A stretch of DNA of 64,000 bases, taken from positions 45,411-109,410 of the forward strand of contig KV425578.1 in NCBI GenBank assembly GCA_001632425.1, written 5' to 3'. The position numbers were made by a program, and so were the translations under genes. Shown here piece after piece: positions 1 to 12,333 of this stretch. Numbering within the stretch: the stretch's first letter is position 1; each line of letters begins with the position of its first letter. Under the pieces are notes generated by a model that worked only from the letters and a program-made list of their open reading frames with translations, ran no database searches and was not told the origin of the DNA. The DNA is from Neolentinus lepideus HHB14362 ss-1 (lineage: Eukaryota > Basidiomycota > Agaricomycetes > Gloeophyllales > Gloeophyllaceae).

Positions 1-380
1 CAACTTAAGAGTACATCGGGTAGCAGTGGCGCCCACTATACCGCCTGTCAATCACTGTAGCAACGTCGGGGATGCCGTAAATCAGTTAGACCGACTCTCA
101 GGCACAGTTCGTAGAAGCCGAAAGCAAATAAATTTTTGGACTATTACTCTACGTGCAGAAGCATTGCGTGTCTATAAACGGGTATACAAAAGCTTGTGGA
201 CTGCACAAGTTCCCAAATCCGGTCCGTCTATTAGTATCAGATCTTGCTTGTTTCGGATATTCACACCGAAGGTAATGTATGATTTGATTTTACTCAACCT
301 TCAAGCCTACTTGCTCTTCGAGACTCTGCTGTTGGGCGTTTACTGCGCTGAGGTATGTATCTGCCGGAGCACGCCGTTAG
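1..380. other. left edge, no gene recognised
   Basis: No convincing coding region is visible. An open frame of 133 codons crosses most of this stretch on plus, but its composition is not protein-like and it runs into the 3' end of the Mpv17-family gene on the opposite strand. Confidence 0.5.
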
Positions 381-1325
381 CTAGGATAAGGAGACAAGAA
401 AGGGGGCCGTACTCCAGAACAAGCTGACCACGCTGACGAACACGAAGCGCATGTGCGGCGGGATGACCGCGAAGTTGATCGCTTGCGCGGGAACAAACAC
501 CCCCCTGTATTCGATTCGGTACGGTCAGCTCTGCACTCTTCTAAGCGCGCGAATTGGGAAGCGCTCACCAGTTACGAATCAGAGTGGGTACGTATGCCTG
601 CCGAGTTGAGTTGGGGTAAGAATGGAAGCAAGAAAAGGAAAGAGTAAGGAAGTTAACGCACGGTGCTAAGCCGCTCACCCGCGTCAGAGAGCGGCTTACC
701 CTCGAGCAGCGTCATCGAGCCGAAGAAGTACGCGACGATTACTGATAAGCTGTGTCAGTACAAACAGGCAAAAAAAAAACTAGTCTAGTGGCGAAGCCCA
801 CCTGGAGACAACACAGCTTGGTCGAGCCACACTTTGTAGATTATCCCGCGGGTTGGCGTCGCGAACTGCAGCTTGTTGAGGAACTGGTACCATTTGGTGA
901 TGACGGGGCCGAAGAGGGCGCCTATTTGCCACACAGTATCAGTCAGCCTTCCATGGCGTGCTACGTGTTGCGGGAATGGAAGGACGACGTACCGCCGTAG
1001 AACGATAACCGCGCCGTGCGTATCCACTATAACCCCCTCGCTGGTCAAGACTGGAAGGTTTGCATGGTGAGGGAGAAACTAACGTCGTGGTCCTTTCCTT
1101 TCTTCTCAATCGCCTGCTGAGCGAGCACGTCGCCCGCGCCAAAGAGCACCGCCGCTGTCCCGCACTGCGCAATCATTGGGCGGCGAATGAGGAGCGTGCT
1201 GGACACGATGAACGCGACAGCAAAAATTTCGACGGGAAAGTGACATAGGAGGGGTGAATTGTCAGAACATTTTATTGACGGGAGGACTTGGGTACGCACT
1301 TGTATGCACGGAGGAGGGATGCCAT
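381..1325 (-). CDS. Mpv17/PMP22 family integral membrane protein
   Basis: This is a small four-helix membrane protein of the Mpv17/PMP22/Sym1 family, found in the mitochondrial inner membrane or peroxisome and linked to membrane permeability and mtDNA maintenance. The start is a 26-bp first exon (1300-1325, MASLLRAYN). Its intron at 1199-1299 joins it to TLLIRRPMIAQ; without this exon the frame opens only with GTG. Family motifs follow in order: GAGDVLAQQ, RTARLSFYGGALFGP, KWYQFLNK, VWLDQAV, FFGSMTLLEGK, FVPAQAINFAVIPPHMR and the closing VSLFW. Further introns were placed with donor GTTAGT after KDHD, after FYG, after LLEGK and after RNW. The stop is TAG at 381-383. The protein looks complete and intact. 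The exact cellular compartment cannot be read from the sequence. Confidence 0.88.
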
Positions 1326-2505
1326 CGTCAACTAGTAATGTCTATGATGGCTGTCTTTTTTCTTCGTCGTCGTCGTCGAGGGTGCCAGCAGACAGTATCG
1401 GTTTTACGAATGGAGAACAGTTAAGGTCCGATCTCAGAGGATGTCGCCGGCCCGGAGCCCGGTCTGGGGTAAGCGTCTAATAATGTCATTGCGGGGAAGG
1501 ACTTCTGGAGATAGGAATACGGGTGCTTGCGGCCAAGTTCTCGGGCAAACTATGGACGCGAAATATACACCCATCTGTAAGAGTAGGCACTTACTTACAA
1601 TATTTGCCTACAGCTCTGATAAATCTTGCGGTAGGCACACACTTAATTCGTGTCATATTCTAGAGCGCTAGAGAGGTGGGAGGAGGTTGAACGGTCTAAA
1701 TTCTCACCCTCTATTTGGTGTGGGCGACTTCGTACCACAAATGACTGTAGGGATGGTCTAAAAGGAGGACGAGAGATTCATGGTTACAGTTACTCGCACG
1801 ATCGCTGTCGCTATTTACTGTACACGTGGATATCTTTTGGATTTTGGATTTCACTTGCAGGTGGACTTGGACTGTGGATGGTTACGTATATAAAGCAGCA
1901 CAGCTGATAATGAATAGGCCAACTTCAGGGGAGAAGGATGATCAGCTGGAGGAGTGCCCGAGGAAAAGTAGATGGTCCGACGGGGAGACAAGGTTGTAGC
2001 TGCGGATCGAGGCACCCGGGTTTGCTCATAGACGAGGTGCTGTACTCTGCCAGACGCACATTGCCTACAAGGAACAAGCGAGCGAGAGATAATCAGCACT
2101 TGCTCGGCGTGCCACGCCTTTGATATCTATGCGAAAATGGGCTCGACGTACCACTAAATAAAAAGCGCCATGCGCCGCCACAGATTGGGCTAATCCTACG
2201 AAAATGGACCAAGACAACTTCCAGCGAATAGCAAGAGTGGCAAAGTGCAGAAGCAGACGTCGAAGAGTATGGCTATGGTCGATTATGATAGCTGGGCGTG
2301 CACCATTTTTATTCTGCCAAAGTGAAGGAGCAAAGGCAGGATAGAAAGGTCCTTCCTTCGGCTCCCTAAAGTAAGTGAAGGCAAAGGTGTACGCTCGCTA
2401 GAGGACTGCCATCACTGTTGTTGAGTACCGAGCACCAACGTGATCTCCCACCGAAGAGCAGTTCCAGACTGTACCCTCGCGAACTAAAAAAGTCCAGACG
2501 TCCAT
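1326..2505. other. intergenic, no gene recognised
   Basis: About 1.2 kb separate the Mpv17-family gene from the unknown gene at 2506. Only short open frames without family motifs are present. A (TCG)n run near 1365-1380 is the only simple repeat noticed. It probably holds the promoter of the Mpv17-family gene and the 3' flank of the next gene. Confidence 0.5.
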
Positions 2506-3676
2506 CTATTCGCCCGCCCCGCGCGTTTCTCTATCGAAGAGCATCCTGAAAGCTCTCGTCTTATCGGTATCGCGAACCTCCTTATCGATATCCAAAGACC
2601 ACGGAATCCAATGTCCGCCATTAGGGTCACGTTTCCGCGTCAAGACCAGCTCTCCTTCTCTGGGCGCTGGTCTTTCGCGGACACCGACGTTCAATTTCGT
2701 TATTTCAAGGATCTTGATGATGCGGATAACGACGGTCCGCGTATTAGCGTGCTCCGCGAGCGTCGAGGGCTCGAACTGGACGAGAGCTGTTCCTACAGGT
2801 GGGCAAAGGTAAAAGTGTTGAGTCACTCCTGTGCATCTGACCGTCGTGGTAATACTCACCTTTGTATGGCGGGATTTTGCTGTTATTAGGTCGAAACAAA
2901 CATAGAATTCGGACCAACGCGCTTTCGGAATCGTCCACCACCCAGGCAGAGAAGGACGTCGACTCTAGTGAGACGGGGATGGCCTGGCCGAACCGCCAAA
3001 TAATGTCACTTTTGGAAAGGGGGAGCCTACTGACAGTCTTCGAAGAGTTGACCACGCACAACGCGCTGTCTAGGAGATCCCTAGTGACGAACGCGTCCGA
3101 GAGCAGAACACTCCGAAGGACCTTGTACTGCTGGTACCACGCGATAGCGAATATAGATACCCGCCAAGGATCGCCCCCAGGCATGCGGAGATCTTGTCCG
3201 CCTTGGAAACTCGCCGGGTCCTTCGAGTTCGTAACGCGAAAGCGGACTTGACCCGCGAGTGCAGGAGCGCCAGGGTCGATGTGCCAGTAGAAGAACCCCT
3301 GCGTGTCGTCAGGAAAGCCAATATGATGGCCTTTCGAATTCGAATACGAGAGCTGTAAGCGGGGACAGCTCCTCAGATCAGCTCGGAGCCTCATGTTCAT
3401 GGGTGTCATCCGTCCGCTCAACACCACGAAATCCTCGGGAGATAGATAGCGAGGGTTCAGTGTCCTGAGACGCACAGACGGGAGTCGGCGGCGTCTTTCG
3501 GCGCCAGTCTTGCTGGCACTGGCTTCCGCCTCGCCAGTAATCGTGCGTTTCTGCGCGTACTCTTGATGGTGCGATCGTCCCATGCGCATCGATGTGATGC
3601 TCGAGCGCAAAGAATGAGGGAGGGCCTGCACGATGGGAGGGAACGTTCTGAGGCCTAGCAATGTGGCGCTAGACAT
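2506..3676 (-). CDS. unrecognised protein, possibly organelle-targeted
   Basis: I do not recognise this family. Exon 1 runs from the ATG at 3676 to 2860. A 67-bp intron (2793-2859, GTGAGT to TAG) joins KIPPYKG to TALVQFEPSTL, and exon 2 ends at 2506, giving about 365 residues. The N-terminus is rich in Arg, Ser and Leu and poor in acidic residues, which is compatible with a mitochondrial presequence. The middle part (QGFFYWHIDPGAPALAGQ, then DPASFQGGQDL, then FAIAWYQQYKVL) looks like a folded, aromatic-rich domain, and the C-terminal part (IKILEITKLNVGVRERP, then RDPNGGHWIPWSLDID) continues it. No transmembrane segment is obvious. The gene shares its strand with FMO-A downstream but nothing ties it functionally to the neighbours. 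The reading frame is clean, so a real gene is likely. Confidence 0.6.
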
Positions 3677-3949
3677 TGCTATGGGAGCAGAGATGAGATG
3701 GGAAGCACTGCAGCATTCGAAACAGTGAACCCACTAGTCGAAGGGACTCAGCAACACTAGGTTGTTGTGTAATTCGCGCTCTGTCCCTAGATGGTATGTT
3801 GTTCCCACGATATATTCATCTCGCGTCGCAGATCATTTTGATTTATACATAAACACTGGAGAATCAAATCGCGAATTACTATTGCCCTCAGAATTTTCGA
3901 CTTAACTCTGCAATTTCGACATAACAATACTGGCATACTCGTAGCAAAT

Positions 3950-6515
3950 CTATGCAGAATATCTGGATCCATTCCATATGCCTTCTTGCAAGGCTTTGAT
4001 CTCTGTGTTGAAGTGGTTCAGAGAAGCGTGCGGAATATTGTACAGGGGCTGTACTCACGGAGTGCAAGATGCTTCGAATGAAGCCGACACTGTCCCAAGC
4101 CACCTGTACATACCCATTGGTCAACGACTACAAGTGCTATCCTGAAGGAGACATACCCATCATACACCATAGATTGGGTACGCCGATGTCCCTCCAAGCA
4201 CCATTGAACTCTCCTTCTGCATCGACATCCCATATGGGCTTGATCTTACTGGAGAACTTGTTTCCCAGCAGTTTGATCAGGCCATCTCTCGACTTTTGGT
4301 ACCTGAAGACTGAAATTCAGCATCAAGCCAAGAGGAGAGAGACTTATCGTACCCAGTCGCAAAGATCACTATGTCGCACGGAAGCTCACTTCCATCCTGA
4401 AACTTGATGCCGGTTTCAGTGAAGCGGTCGATGAGACTGTCGTTCTTGAGCTTGATCGTCCCGTCGATAATCATCTGGCTGGCTCCCACATCTGTCATGT
4501 ATCAGCGGAGTTTTATTCCTCAAAGCTTAGTTCCACCTAGGTAATAGCCACCACCTCTTGTCCAGGCCAGGGTCAGGGATCCGGATCCTTCATCTCCCAT
4601 GCTCAATTTGAAGCCTCTGCGCCTGAGTCCGTCAAGAATTGTCCTGATTCAATTGTCAATTTCTGATACAAAAAACTTGGATATCTGTAATCACTCGTCG
4701 GCCTCCGCGATGATGTTTGTCAAGCGCTGGTGCATTAATTTCAGGAGAGGGTTTGGGTAGGAAGCGGTAATTAAGTCCGCATTTTCGAGGGACGGACCTC
4801 CCTCGTTATAGATGTCTAGAGTTTCGTAAGTGGGGAAAGTTGAATGCGCCGGGGAACGTACGATACACTCTGGGGACACCCTCCTTCACGCTCATGATAT
4901 ATGTCGGACTTCTCTGGACCATAGTGACATCTATATGAATATGCGTCCAGTGCATTGGTCTTAGGCTCTATCATCCAATCTTACCGACGCCATTTTCAAC
5001 GTGATCACTACATATATCATGTGCTGTTTGCGTCATCGTGGGCACAAACCAAAAGCCGTTCGGGTTACTCACCAGATGTGCCTGAGCCAACTACGACCAC
5101 TTTCTTCCCAATATGATCCTTTGCGACCTTGTGCTGCGAGGAATGCATTACGCGACCTTTGAATTGCTCCTAATACGTACGATTATGACCTATCGCATGA
5201 CAACAATGCAATGCACGCGCACCATGCCCGGGTAAACTGGCATCTTAGGCAATCCACCTCCCCATCCAACGGCACAGACCAAGTGGTTGACGGTGAAAGT
5301 GCGCTCTTGACCGGTTTCGAGCCGTCTGACCGTGACAATCCAGTTCTTGGTAGATTCATCTTGTTCGGCTCCAATTACCTCGGACGACGTCCACACATTA
5401 AGTTCCAAAGTATGAGCATACGATTCCATCCAGCCAGCCAACTGCGTTAGCCGTGTTAGCGCAGGATCAGTCCTGAAACAATTCCGGAAATACCTTGGAG
5501 GCCGCAGGGTATTGGGGCCACGTTGACGGGAACCTACAAATGTGTCAGATCGGTACCCTAAATAATCTCATTTCGTAGATAACAACATACGGAAGGTAGG
5601 CCATATGGTCAACTCCTGAGTACACCGCATATATAATAAACGCATAGTGGTTAGGATACAATGGAACCCACCGACTAAAGTATGCAAGTGGAGATATTCG
5701 TAGCGAGTCCTCCAATTATCTCCAACACGAGGGTGTCGCTCAACCACCAGCGTAGGGATGTCAAGGTACTTCAACCTCGCGGCGATTTCTAAACCAGCAT
5801 GGCCCGCTCCTGCGACGAGAACCTTTGGATCTTCGTTTCTGAACTCCATCTCGCGGCGTCGTTGTTCCTGCCATTTCCCATGATTGGGGGACTGCTCGCG
5901 CAGACGACCTATCTTCTCTGGGAATCCTTTCAGTTCATCCAGGGTTGTCAGAATAAGATGCGCTTTCCATTCTAGTGCTCCGTTCGACTCCGGGAGAGGG
6001 ACGAGTCGGAACACCCCCGAGCCTTTACCCACATCAGTTTCGAACTTGAACAACGCTTGAATCCAGGCCAGGTCAGGGTAGGGTCGCTCAAGCTCTACCA
6101 TGTTCTCGTCTAACCTCAGCGAGTTAAGTTTCGACACCGAGAGACGGTCCAGGAGAAACTGTCGGATGCGAGGCTTCGTGTGGAGAGTACGGAAGTCCCA
6201 TGTCATAGCGAGTATATCTCTCCAGAAAGCATCTTCAACAAGCAGTGAGAGCAGACCCTCGACATCGCAGGAAGAGATGTATTGTGCAAAGGAGTTTATC
6301 CATTTGCGAGCGAAATCGAGCGCGTTCACGTCTTCTGGCAGCTCCTCGACTCCCAGCTTGTCCAGCGTCGGCAAGGCGGGTCCAGCGGAAAACTTGGGAC
6401 CATTCACTGCTTCTGGACGGTATGGCAGAGATTCGAAGCCATCGCTGATATCATTCAAGCTGGATTTGTCGACCGCGGAAGGGAGCGGTTCAGTAATGAA
6501 GGCCATCTCAGTCAT
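3950..6515 (-). CDS. FMO-A: flavin-containing monooxygenase with N-terminal NTF2-like region
   Basis: This is a flavin-dependent monooxygenase that should use FAD, NADPH and O2 to oxygenate a small substrate. The first roughly 150 residues (WINSFAQYISSCDVEGL, FWRDILAMTWDFRTLH) resemble the NTF2/SnoaL-like lead found in related fungal enzymes. Next come an FAD-binding Rossmann motif (VAGAGHAGLEIAARLKYL), the [10 protein letters not shown] segment, an FMO-type F-x-G-x-x-x-H stretch (FKGRVMHSSQH), the NADPH motif VVVVGSGTSG, and the IVIFATG motif after DGSELPCD. About ten short introns can be spliced in frame to a TAG stop at 3950-3952 (IKALQEG, then SRYSA). The gene reads as intact. Its substrate is unknown. 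Plant YUCCA enzymes are one distant comparison. It is the closest relative of the broken FMO-B copy at 39.8-41.6 kb and is paralogous to FMO-C and FMO-D. Confidence 0.85.
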
Positions 6516-6558
6516 AGGAAAGAGTTGTGGTTCTAGGGAGGAACTGGGCGCGTCCGAC

Positions 6559-6564
6559 TTTATA
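6559..6564 (-). promoter_or_regulatory. TATA box of FMO-A
   Basis: TATAAA followed directly by GTCG lies 44 bp upstream of the FMO-A ATG. The same TATAAAGTCG string lies 43 bp upstream of the chosen ATG of FMO-D, which supports both as core promoters. Confidence 0.6.
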
Positions 6565-7344
6565 TTCAGTGATGTATAGTTTCCCGGATGACACTACAGC
6601 TACAGGTAAACCCAAACCTTCGTAGCGGCTGTTGAGCCGAGTGTCTTCCTTGCCAGATTTATGTTCCTCGGTTGAATTGCGGATGGCTATTCCCTTCTCC
6701 GAGGCTGTATGATCAGCGTAAGCCATGCTCCATCTATAGGCAAAGTTAGACCAAGACCGTCGCGATGCAATGTCAGGTGGCAGACTCAGAGTTAGTATTC
6801 CTGTCTTCGCGCAGGACCGGAGATATTAATTATCCTTAGGAAGTATTAATCGACGCTAGGTGCTTACAAGCTACAAAGTGTGGGACTCAGAGGTCTGAAT
6901 CGGTTTATAGAGTATGGATGCCCTGCTCTAGCAGTTTCTCCTCCCTCAAAATGCATTTTCCCACCCTACCGGCATTTGCCGTCTAGCGTCTTCAACGCCA
7001 CAGTCACCACAGTATCAGTGCCACATATACTTGGAATCCATTTTCAACACAAACGGGTCATGCTATACTGGCCATAAGGTGGCTCATCGATGCCCTCGCA
7101 TGGGTATGGTCCCAGCCCAGCACCGTGCCCATGATAAGCGGAACGTGAGGAGACATGTACCGAGAGCTGCCCATGTACCATTGTGATTCGCCTGGCCCAG
7201 AGAGTGACAAGAAGCACACCAACAAGAAGAGGAAGGGAGCAAAGTGCAGGAATAAGGGGGACAGGATGCCTTGCTTGCCCATTAATGGATCAGAGGAATG
7301 CGCTGCAGTTGAATGGGGTGTCTGTTTATGGGACTTTCAGTCCC
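6565..7344. other. intergenic upstream of FMO-A
   Basis: No gene is recognised. The stretch holds the FMO-A upstream region and grades into the CpG-poor block that starts near 7345. Confidence 0.45.
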
Positions 7345-8619
7345 GCTGACTCCTGGAGTGAATGGGATCCAGTTGCAAAGAAGATTTTCAACCTAAACAT
7401 GAAGGTGTGTGGAGTTTTAGTCCACAATATAGTTCATCTTAATGGTTTGTCAGCTGAAAATACATTCATGAACTGAAGGAGAAGTGGCTAGAGGCAACCC
7501 AGTTGAAGAAGATAGAGAGTGAAGGTGTTATTTCCCACCCTTCCCTCCTTACATGCATCATCCTCTGAGCTCTCCTGTCCCCCTCCTCACCATTCTGTTG
7601 TCCTCCCCTTTCCCTGCATCCAACACCTGACACCCACATTGTGTGTTCCTTCACAGGTGTGTTCAGTCTGGTAGTCTCCATTGCTCTGCTCACTGATGCC
7701 TCTCCCTGGGTGAACATATGGGAGTGACTCTGTATAAGTGATCAAGCCAGATTGGGAGTCAGCAATGAACAGGGCTTGAGTGCCAGGTACTGTCCATCCT
7801 TGTGCACTGGTGTGCCAGTAGACTGGCTACTCAAGAGACAGTTCAGTGAGAACCCTTATCAGGTGTGCTAGTGTCTTAGTGGTTCATCTGTCGCTGCCAC
7901 CTAGCATGATATACTTAAAATAGAATAGTTATCTGGCCCATTTACCTACCCAATGTGAATGACCACATGGGGTGCTTCCAACTGTGGCACTCTGTGTGGT
8001 CAAAATGGTTCCATACTAGTCTGGCGAGGCTCCCCCGTCCCCTCCTTCTGCCTCCAACAACTTCTCCTTCGCTGACTTGACTTCTAAGTGCAATATCCCC
8101 TTACCTCATGTCATGGACCCTGTTGTGAGGCACTGGTGATGAGAGCCTGGTAGCTTTTCCCCACAGGGGTTTTTGATGCACCCGGGTGATAACCAGATCC
8201 ACCCTCCTTCCACTCAAACTGTTCCTTGCTGCCACCACCATTTTGTTTCACACTAACTGCTGGTCTCCTGCCCATTATTGCACTCTGCACCCCACAGCTT
8301 CATGAATGTTACAGCAACTTTTACTTTATTGGGACAAAGAACAAAAGTACTATAGACATGTGATGTGTAATGTCTAGCAGAGGGCTATGCCCTAGAGACA
8401 ATAAATCAGATTCAAAAAAAAAGGACCCTGAAGCTCAGGATGGTGCATTCAGGTTCAAGCATAAGCCTGTATTAGAATCATGGACAGACACATACCACAC
8501 TTCAGCTTTACAACTGACTCACTCCTTCACTCTGATGCAGAAGCTCATACACAGCAGTAGTGGTATTCATGATGTTAGAGTACCTGCAGCCTTATCATAA
8601 TTATATTTGAGTCAATTCC
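7345..8619. repeat. CpG-depleted repeat relic
   Basis: By eye there is no CpG between about 7345 and 7891 (roughly 546 bp) and none between about 8184 and 8619 (roughly 434 bp), with only five in the part between. Flanking DNA carries a CpG every few tens of bases or denser. TG and CA are abundant, as expected after deamination of methylated CpG. No intact coding frame, terminal repeat or target duplication was found, so the family is unknown. The best reading is an old transposable element that was methylated and then decayed. Confidence 0.6.
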
Positions 8620-9027
8620 GGCTGCACAATGGGCCATGGCATGTCCGACCGAGCAGGGGTAAAGTTACCGATGACAGTCGGCACTCCTCCAGTGGGAATA
8701 GTAGACGGGCTTATCACGTGGTGGGAAAATACACGTGAGGACACACTTCGGCTGCAGACACTTAGGAATAAGTAATTAGTATGTCACAAAACCGATTCAG
8801 TTACATTGTAGTCCACAATGAATCTCGAAGTCAGCATCAAAACATGTCGTCTCGACTACAGTGAATTCAAAGACTGACATCTCATCTCTCACAAAGTCTG
8901 AAATGTGGCATACTGCTATGTATACTCGCCTTCGTTCCTCAGGACTCGTAACAACCACATCTGAAAACCCTATACACACGATCCAAGATACAAAGGACAG
9001 ACCACAAAGCTCCAAGTCCCACTCCAA

Positions 9028-11158
9028 CTAGCACTTCTTCATCTCCTCACCAACATACACAGGCACCTCCACAACACCGTCGTCCGCTCCCACCTTCTCA
9101 ATATCCTCAATGTCAACACTCTCACCACCCCCGCGCGCAAGCTGCTCCCAGCCCCAGCCCCGATCGACGTTCTTCAGCGGCCGGAGCCTGCAAAAGAGGA
9201 CGTACATCACGAAGGTCACGGATGTGCTCACGATCCAGCCGAGGTCGTTCAGCTTGACCGCGCCCCTGGGGACGGTGACGCCGAACGTGCCGACGAAGCC
9301 TGTGAAGGGGAGGATCATCCTAGAAGGAAGTAAGGAAGGGAGGGGTGAATGAATGAGTGAGTGAGTGAGTGACAGGTCGCAGGGACGGACCCGCAAAAAT
9401 ACGCTGCGATGGCGTTGAGGTTGAAGCCGCCCGTGTACATGTAGGCGCTCCCAGGCGCAGATGTGTACAGCTGCGAGACGTCGATGTTCCCCTTCCTTAC
9501 GATCCAGTAGTCGCTGATCATGATCGCGGCTGTCGGGCCTAAACGAAGGAGTCAACATTGAACACCCAAGCCGCTGAAGTAGTAGTTATAGTAGCGACTC
9601 ACCCATGAAAATCCCGTACCCTCCCAGGAATGCCTGTACATTCGACCTCCAGACGCGTACCCACATCAGCAAACAACAGGACTCACCAAAAAACCATGCG
9701 CCGACCCCAAAATCTTCCACGGTACCAACCCAAACGCCACCACACAGCAAAAAAACATCCCGCGCGTGATATTAAAATACCTCGGCACCAGCGCCGTCGA
9801 GTCGCTCCCAAACGGTAGGAGGTTCGCGCCGACGAGCGCGCCGAGCGTGAACAGCGCGGTCGAGAACGCGAGGAGGAAGATCGCGAAGCGCGTGCGCGCC
9901 GTCCAGGACTGCGCGAGGATCGCGTCGAGGAGGTCCCACTGGTTCCAGAGGGTGACGCCCCACGCGCGCTGGATGGCGGAGGTGCCGAAGATGCCGATCA
10001 TACCACCCTGTGGGTTTGGGTGTCAGTGCCAATGGATAACGAATAAAATAACCCGAGTTGACGGACTAGGGTGGCTGGGATGGGGACCAGGAGAATGTGC
10101 GTCCAGAACGTAGCCCTGGGGCTCGTCGCGTATCTCGAGAAATCGGGCATGTTCGCGATGAACGTGGACTGAGCGGGTGAACGTTCGGTGGTGCGCCAAC
10201 GGTCAATCGTAGATAGCGACGTACCCAGTTTCCCATCGACGAGTTGACCGAGCTGACAAACAGCCAGCCCAAAGTCGCACCCCTCGGAATCTTCGTGCCC
10301 TGATCCGCAAGCGACAGCGTATCCGCGAGCTTTCCCTTGCTCTGGACCAAGCAGTATATCAGCAAGCCCAGCACTGACGGCGGGAGCACGACCGCCTTGA
10401 AGTCGTACAGCCACTTGAGGCGGTTGGGTCGGAACCCGCAGAACGGCAGTGTGATGCACCAGAAGAGGAAGTACCCGATGAAGCGCTGGATGGTCGTGCC
10501 GACCGAGACGGGGAATTGGTGGGGAAGGTCTTTCCAGCGGTGCCCGAAAATGCACGTCAGCATTGTCGAGACGTAGGCGCCTCCTTGGAACACTTGATTG
10601 ACACTGTCAGCGAGATGTATGGATCATGTGGGTAGATTCTTACGGATGACAGAAACCCAGAGCATCGCGCAGAAGCCACGACATGCGACAGGCCAATAGT
10701 GGCCGTACATACCAAAGCAGCTCCGGGCTACGACAGGGTAGCCGACGTGGTACGTCGAGGCGGCGCGAGAGTTGAATGCCATGCAGGTGCCTGAGATGAC
10801 CGCGGCGCAGAGGATAACGAACGTTGCTTCGTACCAGTTGAGCCCGATGGCGACGACGCTGGATCCTAGTGTCCTGAAAAGACGCAGTCAGCACTCGCGT
10901 GCCCGAGTCTCATTCTTTCGCGTACCAGTTTCCGAACCCCATCCCGAACCAGAAGATGCAGAAGTTGTACCATCTCCAGTTGATCATACTAGGAGGAGAG
11001 GGCTTGAGATCTTCGTTGGACCAAGGATGTTCAACGATCTTTGCGTTTCCCTCGGTACAAATGTACTCGAGAAATGCGTCTTTGGAAGTCGTGGCATGGC
11101 GGAGGCGCTGCGCCCAGTTGCGCACAGGTCGCAGAGACACCTTGGGCGCGAACACCAT
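9028..11158 (-). CDS. NCS1-family nucleobase or allantoin permease
   Basis: This is a multi-pass plasma-membrane transporter of the purine-cytosine permease/NCS1 family (Fur4/Dal4 branch), importing uracil, allantoin or related nucleobases with a cation. The cytosolic N-terminus carries the family stretch NEDLKPSPPSMINWRWYNF, followed by FWFGMGFGNWY at the first helix. Helices then include the segments CMAFNSRAASTYHVGYPV, RCFGMYGHYWPVACRGF-like residues, PFCGFRPNRLKWLYDFK, NMPDFSRYA, and the late SDYWIVRKG. The ATG at 11158 (MVFAPKVSLRP) is chosen because the longer frame opens with TTG. The first intron is 10874-10925; at least five more are needed. The stop is TAG at 9028-9030 after a short acidic tail. 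The length of about 530-560 residues is normal for the family. The gene appears intact; the exact substrate cannot be told. Confidence 0.85.
9348..9372. repeat. (GAGT)n microsatellite inside an NCS1 permease intron
   Basis: About six GAGT/AATG-type tetramers lie in tandem in an intron between two late exons of the permease. It is harmless to the reading frame if that intron is spliced. Confidence 0.6.
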
Positions 11159-12333
11159 CGTCGTGAGGGGTTGTACTAGGGGGAGGTCGACCGAGGACGC
11201 TTTCCGCAGGCGCAAGCTGAGCGCCTATATACGAGCACTGAAACATCTTATCTGCTATACTCGTCGGAAAGAGTTCGGATTTTCATCTCAAATCAATGTT
11301 ATCTGGCGATAAGGTCCAGTTGATGGAGAAGCAATCGACGATGCCGAGGAGGTTAGGGTTGACAAAAATAGGTCCTCTCGAGGATGGGTATTAATGTAAC
11401 TGTGGATAGCCTTCATCCCCATAGGTGTATCGCAAAGTGGTCCAGGTTGTCCTCTGAGATAAGCGTCAACTTATCACAGCTCGCAGAGTATATTGAATTT
11501 GATACTTACTTCTCGGCTCAGGAACATGACTCATTGGTGTAATCTTCATCAATTTGTCAAAGGAGGCTAACATGTAAGATAGGGCCAGTTCAAGTACGAC
11601 TGCTATCACGTGACTCTGTTACACTTGGCAGAGAAACATAACTTCTGGCAGAGGTGAAATTTCGTCCTCTATCGACTACAAATAAGACAAGCAATGGGGA
11701 AATAAAGGCCACTACCTGAGGACCCCGAGGGTCAATTCGCAGTGGTGAACGGGTCCATCACGATGGATGGGCAAATTCATTATGATAGTGTTGCCGCGGT
11801 CCGCACAGTCCGGAAGCGGCAACACTAGTGCCACATCACGTGAGGGGAAAATGTCTGTGAGCGTGCACGTGCAACTTGAAGCGCTAAATTCGGAGGTGTG
11901 GTCTTGCATTAAATTCAGATATGCTACAGCTATTTAGAAATAATGAGTGACCACGATAGGAAGCACTTCTCAAGGAACCTGAGCATCCTTTGAAGGCGAA
12001 TATCACGTCGCGATCGAGTCAGCCATGGAAGAGGATTGTATGGAGGCTCTGGATGCGCGTATTGCGAGTTTGCATGCTGCCGCGTGAAGAGAAGGGCATA
12101 AGTTCAAGTTTCGAGGCAAGTGCTCACAGAACTCCGCGGCCCATGTGCCAATCAATCAGCGTCGAATAAAGGCCACAGAAGATACCTCATGGAAATTTAG
12201 GATTAGTTTCATCGAAGCTGAACGCTAAATATTAAATAAATACCGACTGACTAAGTCTGGAAATTAAAATAGCTCGTATCTACAATAATTGACTGTGTCC
12301 AACGCACTCGTCTTCTGCTGCATTCACGCCAAA
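11159..12333. other. intergenic between the NCS1 permease and uS17m
   Basis: About 1.2 kb form a divergent upstream region shared by the permease (minus) and uS17m (plus). Several CACGTG or TCACGTGA-type E-box-like sites are visible (near 11605 and 11835). No gene was recognised. Confidence 0.5.
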
